Source: Balamuthia mandrillaris (Eukaryota; Discosea; Longamoebia; Balamuthiidae). Taken from it: a stretch of DNA of 64,000 bases. The DNA is taken from positions 122,413 through 186,412 of the forward strand of contig JAVKOQ010000090.1 in NCBI GenBank assembly GCA_031835245.1, read 5' to 3'. A model generated the notes under the pieces. The model did not search any database and had not been told where the DNA came from. It saw only the letters and a list, made by a program, of their open reading frames with translations. The translations under genes were made by a program, and so were the position numbers. The number at the start of each line of letters is the position of its first letter. Position 1 is the stretch's first letter. This document shows positions 59,508-64,000 of this stretch, in pieces.

Positions 59508-60458
59508 TCAACTAACTTTGATGGTAGTGGGATAAAAATCTGCTTGTTGCATGACTTCTTCTTTCTTCCTGGACAGGAAGTGCAGAAAAGAAAGCAAGTT
59601 GGCGCCTCGTCCCCTCTTCCGTGACTTCCCATCCTCAAAGGAGGAGGGTACTGATGATGAGGGATAAGGCAAAAAAGAGTTAAAACAAAATGCAAACACA
59701 CAAAATAAAAGAGACGGAGATAGAAACAAAGGGTTGCAGGGAAGACCAACCATTTGTGTGAGCCCCAGGCAGGGTGCTCTCGTTGGCTGTGAGAGACAAG
59801 AAGAATGCAAAAGGCACGAGCCAGACCATGATCACAAAGAAAGCAAGGATCTCGCTGAATGGATAGTAGTACTGTGTGAAGTAATGAAACCATAAAAAGT
59901 GGGCTATCACCGCCAAAGCTGGTAGTCAAGCGAGGTATTTTTTTTTTAACAGTCAGCACAGCACGGGCAAATGGAAGCAGAGAGAAAGAGTAAGAGAATT
60001 GCGTAGATCGAGAAAGAGAAAGAGATCACGAACCACAACTGCCCACAAAACGAACGTCCGTGAGTTCAAACAAAGGAAAGCTGCGGAGGAGGGAGAGGTA
60101 AAAGAGATGGGCCACAATGCCAATGCCGGTGTGCAGGTAGGGAAATTCTTCAAAGAAAGGAAGAGCCAAGTGCAAGCCCAACACTGTGAACACTGTGTAG
60201 CGAATGAGCCTCTTCGTGAACATTGTGTACTCTTCCACCCATTCAGCCAGGTAGTATAACCCACTCGCTGAACCACGGCCAAGTCGGTGGGTTTAATGTG
60301 TGGATTAGTGAGGGAGGGGGTTAGCCAGACAGGACCAAGGCAAGAGAGGTGTTAGTGGTGGCCACCACCATCAGCGCGGCCTGCGTACCCAAACACACGA
60401 GACCAAACAAGGCCAGCAATGCGTAGCAGAGGTAAACCAGAGCACCCACCAGCAACAT
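59508..60458 (-). CDS. TEX261: TEX261/SVP26-family ER-Golgi cargo adaptor
   Basis: About four exons on the minus strand from the ATG at 60458. Conserved blocks are GLYYLAEWVEEYTMFTKRLI, FFEEFPYLHTGIGIVAHLFY, LLRSFPLFELTDVRFVGSCG, FLWFHYFTQYYYPFSEILAF and FVIMVWLVPFAFFLSLTANE, followed by a basic tail (KSRKRGRGANLLSFLHFL). Five to six hydrophobic segments fit the family. Yeast Svp26 and its animal homologue help load type II membrane proteins into COPII vesicles. The first-intron donor is inferred from phase (VLGLYYLAE). The exons are separated by short introns without notable repeats. Confidence 0.92.
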
Positions 60459-60645
60459 CTTTTGGTCCTGCTCTCGCCCTGCCCTCGCCTTCCCCCAACC
60501 CAACCCAAACAAACAAAAAATAAATAAATAAAAAGCGAAACAAAAAAAAAAAGAAACAAAAAAACAGAACACAGAAACAAAACCCCAAGCAAGCAAGTGG
60601 TGCAATGTACAAGGCGAAAGAAAGTATTCACTTTAGTATTTATAT

Positions 60646-61074
60646 TTAGTATTTATATTTGGTGGAATAGTCCTTTGGGGAGACGACGAGGCCCCTTCCT
60701 TTTCGTGCCCCAAGGTACACGGTTTCAACGATATCAATCATTTCTTGCTTATCGTTAAGAGCCCAGTTGATCTTGTTGTTGTTGCCAGTGCCCAAGTCGA
60801 TCATAATGTGTTTGTTGCGATAAAAGAACATCACCGTTACAGGATCATACAATTCATACATTTTGTTAAAGTCGGGCACCTCGGTGATGTCGACCACGTA
60901 GATTACGGCCATGTTGCTGACCTTGTCCGCCATGGCGTACAAGATTTCGTCCATCTTCATGCACTCGGGTTCCCAGTCATGGCCAAACCGGATAATCACC
61001 AAGCGGTCTTCCTCTGCAAGGATGGCTTGGTCCACAGCCCAACCGCTGTGCAAGTGCGTCAAAAAGTAGGACAT
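60646..61074 (-). CDS. TXNL4A: DIM1/TXNL4A, U5 snRNP thioredoxin-like protein
   Basis: An intact 142-residue frame without introns, the same length as human DIM1. It begins SYFLTHLHSGWAVDQAILAE and continues RLVIIRFGHDWEPECMKMDE, AVIYVVDITEVPDFNKMYEL, YDPVTVMFFYRNKHIMIDLG, TGNNNKINWALNDKQEMIDI, and YLGARKGRGLVVSPKDYSTK. The family is among the most conserved spliceosome components and is needed for U4/U6.U5 tri-snRNP function. It lacks a CxxC redox pair, as expected (DWEPECMKM). Lack of introns is unusual in this window. It diverges from epsin with 314 bp between starts. Confidence 0.99.
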   Translation of the reverse strand: MSYFLTHLHSGWAVDQAILAEEDRLVIIRFGHDWEPECMKMDEILYAMADKVSNMAVIYVVDITEVPDFNKMYELYDPVTVMFFYRNKHIMIDLGTGNNNKINWALNDKQEMIDIVETVYLGARKGRGLVVSPKDYSTKYKY

Positions 61075-61388
61075 GTTGTTGTTGTTGTTCTTCTTTGCTT
61101 TCAAAGCTGGTGGTGGTTGCCCAAAGAGAAGAATTCTGCGAGGGGTTGAAGAGTTTTTGTTTTCGAACTTTCCCTGAGGGGTCGGTCATTCACCATAGTT
61201 TTTTTAGGTGTCTCCCTTAACGACCAAGCTTAAGGGAAGGTGCTCCTCACACGCTCTAACGCAAAGGAGAGCTCGCGTCTTTTTAATCGCCTTTGCCCCC
61301 TTGGTCGCGCGCAAGCAACAGTACCACCACCTTTCTGTACACCCCCCACAGAACAGCGCGCCAGCACTTGCGGCAGGGAAATCTAGTC
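61075..61388. promoter_or_regulatory. Shared 5' region of divergent DIM1 and epsin genes
   Basis: 314 bp between start codons; T-rich stretch near 61153-61207. No specific element is recognised. Confidence 0.4.
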
Positions 61389-63523
61389 ATGACAGACCTG
61401 GACCAAGTTATCCAAGACCCAAAGCGCGCTGCGCTCAACGTTTGGAGAAAGGGGTTTGTGTGGAAATTTTCTTTTGTAGGGTTGTTGTTAATCAACTTAT
61501 GCATTTTCTTGTCCTCACTGCAGCAAAGACGCTGTGATGAACACACCTGAGATGGAGATTAAGGTGCGAGAAGCCACTTCAAATGTAGAATGGGGACCAA
61601 GCACCACCCAAATGGGGGAAATTGCTGCTGCTACCTTCCAATAGTAACCTCTCTTCCTCTCTTCCTTGTTGCTTTTGAACACTACTTATTTGGATTGTTT
61701 TACCTCAAGTCATCAACTTCCAATTGTGATGCACGCCATATGGGCAAGAATCCACGAAGCAGGTCGTCATTGGAGGCACATTTACAAGGTTTGTACGCCA
61801 TTGACACCAAAACAACTCATCATTATTATTCCTGCACGCTGAGTGGTGTCAACAATTTGTGGCTTCGTTTGGGTTTTAGAGCCTCTTGCTGCTGGAGTAT
61901 ATCCTTCGCCATGGATCTGAACAAGCAATCCGAGACATACAGGCACACAGTCATCAATTGCAACGATTGACTCACTACCATTTGATTGACTCTAAGCGTG
62001 TGGACCGTGGCCAAACAGGTGAGACCCCACCCTTCTCTCCGTGTCATCGCCTACTAAGCAAAGAACTACAGTGCGTCAGAGAACCAAAGCCCTGCTTGAG
62101 TTATTACAAGATTCTAAGCGCCTGAAGGAAGAACGTGCTCAGGCCAAAAAAAATAGAGACAAATACACAGGTCATGGCTCTGATTCGTCCGGCCTTGGTG
62201 GCGGCAGTACGTATCTTTTTTTTTCGGGTGCCCCAATGTGCTAACTCTGACTTCACAGATTATTATAGTGATACCCGCCACAGAGACCCAAGGTTTGGTT
62301 TGCTAACTGTTACCCGTTTCCTATTTCTAACCATGTTTCCAATTGGGACAATTAGTGATATTTCTCGCAGAGATGCATACCAGAGAAGAGGAACGGGAGA
62401 TAAAAAGCACAACTCAGATGACGATTCTGATTCTCTCTCTGACGATCAAGCCTCGGATTCTGGCTACTTTTCTGATGAAGAGCCCTCTGCCAGTGAGGGC
62501 ACTGCCACTCCAGCAAAGGCTGGAAGTACAGATTCTGAAGTTCCTCCCAAAAGCAAAGGGACTACCACTTCTGAGCTGTTACTCTCTCTTTTTGATGAAC
62601 CCGCTCCCACTGCTTCGCCATCCTTGCAAACCTCTTTCCCTGGGCAATCTATGCCTGCAGGAGTAGGGGTCTTCACGGCCACCCCTTCTTCAATTCTGTC
62701 TAATGCTAGATCAGCGCAACCCACTGCCTTTCCTTCAGCTACAAGCACCGCACCTGCTTCATTTGATTTGTTCGATTCTCTGAATACAACACCCTCAGTT
62801 CCTGCCCAATCAACGTCTCAATCCGTTTCAACGGGTGCATGTAGGTATCTTTGCCTCTAAGTGATGTGCGCGTGTTAACCTGTTTCGTGCTGTTTTTGAT
62901 AGCAGCTGAAGGCGACTGGGATTCGTTTGTGAAGTTTGAGGATACCAAGGTTGGTTTGCCTCCTCGTCGCTTGTTCTTTACCCCGATTGTTGTATTTTTT
63001 TTAAATTTTTGTCTCAATATCCTAGAGCAAGGATGATCTTTGGTCCAAGCATCAAAATCTGTTTGATTTACAACATCTTAACATTTCAGATAAGCCCAAA
63101 GGAACTGTTGCTAGTACTCAAAGCCAACATGCTTCAACTTCTTCTACAACTACCGTCAAAAGTACAAATACAACTCGTACTACCACACCAGTTTCAACCA
63201 AGACAGCATTTGGAGGAAACGCCTGGCCTCATTCTCCTACTGGTCTCTCCACCTTAACGCCTTCAATAGGAGGATCGGGTAGCCCAATATATGCTTCAAC
63301 GCTCCCTCAAACCACTGCCTATGGTAATGGTGGTGTCATGCCCCTTGGAGCCTTTTATGGCCCCACTACTACTATGCCAACTCCTGGTTATCCTCTTGCT
63401 GGGTATCCACCTGCTGCTTATCCCTCTACTGGCTATCCTCCTGCTGGTTATTCCTCTACCGTTTATTCAGGTGGCACCACGGCCTGGCCTGGCAGCACCA
63501 CTCCTGCTTTCAAAAACAATTAA
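61389..63523 (+). CDS. Epsin (ENTH-domain endocytic adaptor)
   Basis: About nine exons. The ENTH domain shows EIKVREATSNVEWGPSTTQM, GEIAAATF, VMHAIWARIHEAGRHWRHIY, LLLLEYILRHGSEQAI, LIDSKRVDRGQ and VRQRTKALLELLQDSKRLKE. The basic pocket residues of helix 0/1 regions that bind PI(4,5)P2 are plausible but not checked. The linker is Ser/Asp-rich with DLFDSL (clathrin-box-like) and EGDWDSFVKFED; the C-tail is Ser/Thr/Tyr/Pro-rich with repeated GYP units (AGYPPAAYPSTGYPP). No clear NPF motifs are seen. Epsins couple membrane bending and ubiquitinated cargo to clathrin. Exon joins in the ENTH part are phase-exact. Start at 61389 is the first ATG and gives a short N-terminal extension before helix 1. 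Confidence 0.95.
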
Positions 63524-64000
63524 TACTTTTCTTTCAACTCATAACAACAACATAAAAAACAAAAAGATCTTTTTGTTACTATTTACTTTGAAAAAAAATA
63601 TTATGAGAAGAAAACAAGTGCTTTTGAACTTTTAAAAGTTGTTATCATAAGTAACAATCTAAGGTACTAAATAAAAAAACAGAATTTAAATTCAAAGTAT
63701 AAGGGAAAAATGATTTTATGTAGTATTATTGTAGTTATTCAAGTTTTGAGAAATAAAAATATTGTTGTTTTATTGCTTTCCTTCAACAAGAATGAAGCAT
63801 ACACTTAATTTTCATAAATATAAATGCCAATATCTGATAATCTAGATAATTTAGATATGTTTTGCTGCCAAATGCTTGTTACACTTGTTAATATGTATTT
63901 TTTACTGCAAATCCCTTTTGATCAACAAAAGCACTCATAAACAATGCAAACAGATCAATTGAAAAATGTAGGTGAAGATCAAAGGTCTGTTTAAAGCAAA
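63524..64000. other. AT-rich 3' flank of epsin
   Basis: 477 bp of strongly AT-rich sequence with AATAAA-like motifs near 63752. No coding exon or RNA gene is seen before the window ends. Confidence 0.6.

Overview
The window is nuclear DNA of a compact, intron-rich unicellular eukaryote. Almost every gene is split by short GT-AG introns, donors are mostly GTACGT- or GTATG-like, CTAAC branch points can be seen, and intergenic gaps are usually a few hundred bases. Gene content (mitochondrial and peroxisomal proteins, kinetochore and mitotic-exit proteins, stefin, Rac, FYVE, Arf-GAP and PKA signalling) fits a free-living protist of the Amorphea, possibly an amoebozoan. The exact lineage is my inference and is not certain.

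Layout: 0-11 kb holds a PKA-type kinase (5' end cut off), a Rac GTPase with a C-terminal zinc finger, UTP23, an F-box-YEATS fusion, a small related gene and Pelota. 11-15 kb is a head-to-head kinetochore pair, MIS12 and CSM1. 15-24.4 kb holds an ACAP-type Arf-GAP diverging from a DH-PH-FYVE Rho exchange factor, then a stefin. 24.5-30.3 kb is the accessory part: a recent copy of the 3' end of ZSWIM7 between 16-bp direct repeats, an intron-containing DDE DNA transposon, and the intact ZSWIM7 gene. 30.4-41.7 kb holds PEX1, TMEM234, a PRA1 protein, a HAD phosphatase and BUB2. 41.7-46 kb is a second accessory stretch with tRNA T-arm-like boxes, one long intronless transposase-like gene, a GGCGTT repeat and an unrecognised spliced gene. 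46-63.5 kb is again dense: RhoGAP-arrestin-like protein, CaM kinase, a second F-box gene, RPN2, a cytochrome b5 protein, ARP6, PPP4R2, TEX261, DIM1 and epsin.

Functionally the genes fall into membrane and cytoskeleton signalling (Rac, Rho exchange factor, RhoGAP, Arf-GAP, epsin, PRA1, TEX261), chromosome segregation and cell cycle (MIS12, CSM1, BUB2, PPP4R2), chromatin (YEATS, ARP6), RNA work (UTP23, Pelota, DIM1) and organelles (PEX1, RPN2, cytochrome b5). No operon-like logic is expected. Many neighbours are divergent pairs with short shared 5' regions (MIS12/CSM1, PEX1/TMEM234, ARP6/PPP4R2, DIM1/epsin, RPN2/cytochrome b5).

The points most worth checking are the Rac-zinc-finger protein without a CAAX box, the F-box-YEATS fusion, the RhoGAP-arrestin-like fusion, an 80-bp repeat sitting at the 3' end of two unrelated introns (possible introner), and CT microsatellites placed almost always on the sense strand of introns. 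Exon coordinates were worked out by eye from splice signals and reading phase; no alignment or search was run.
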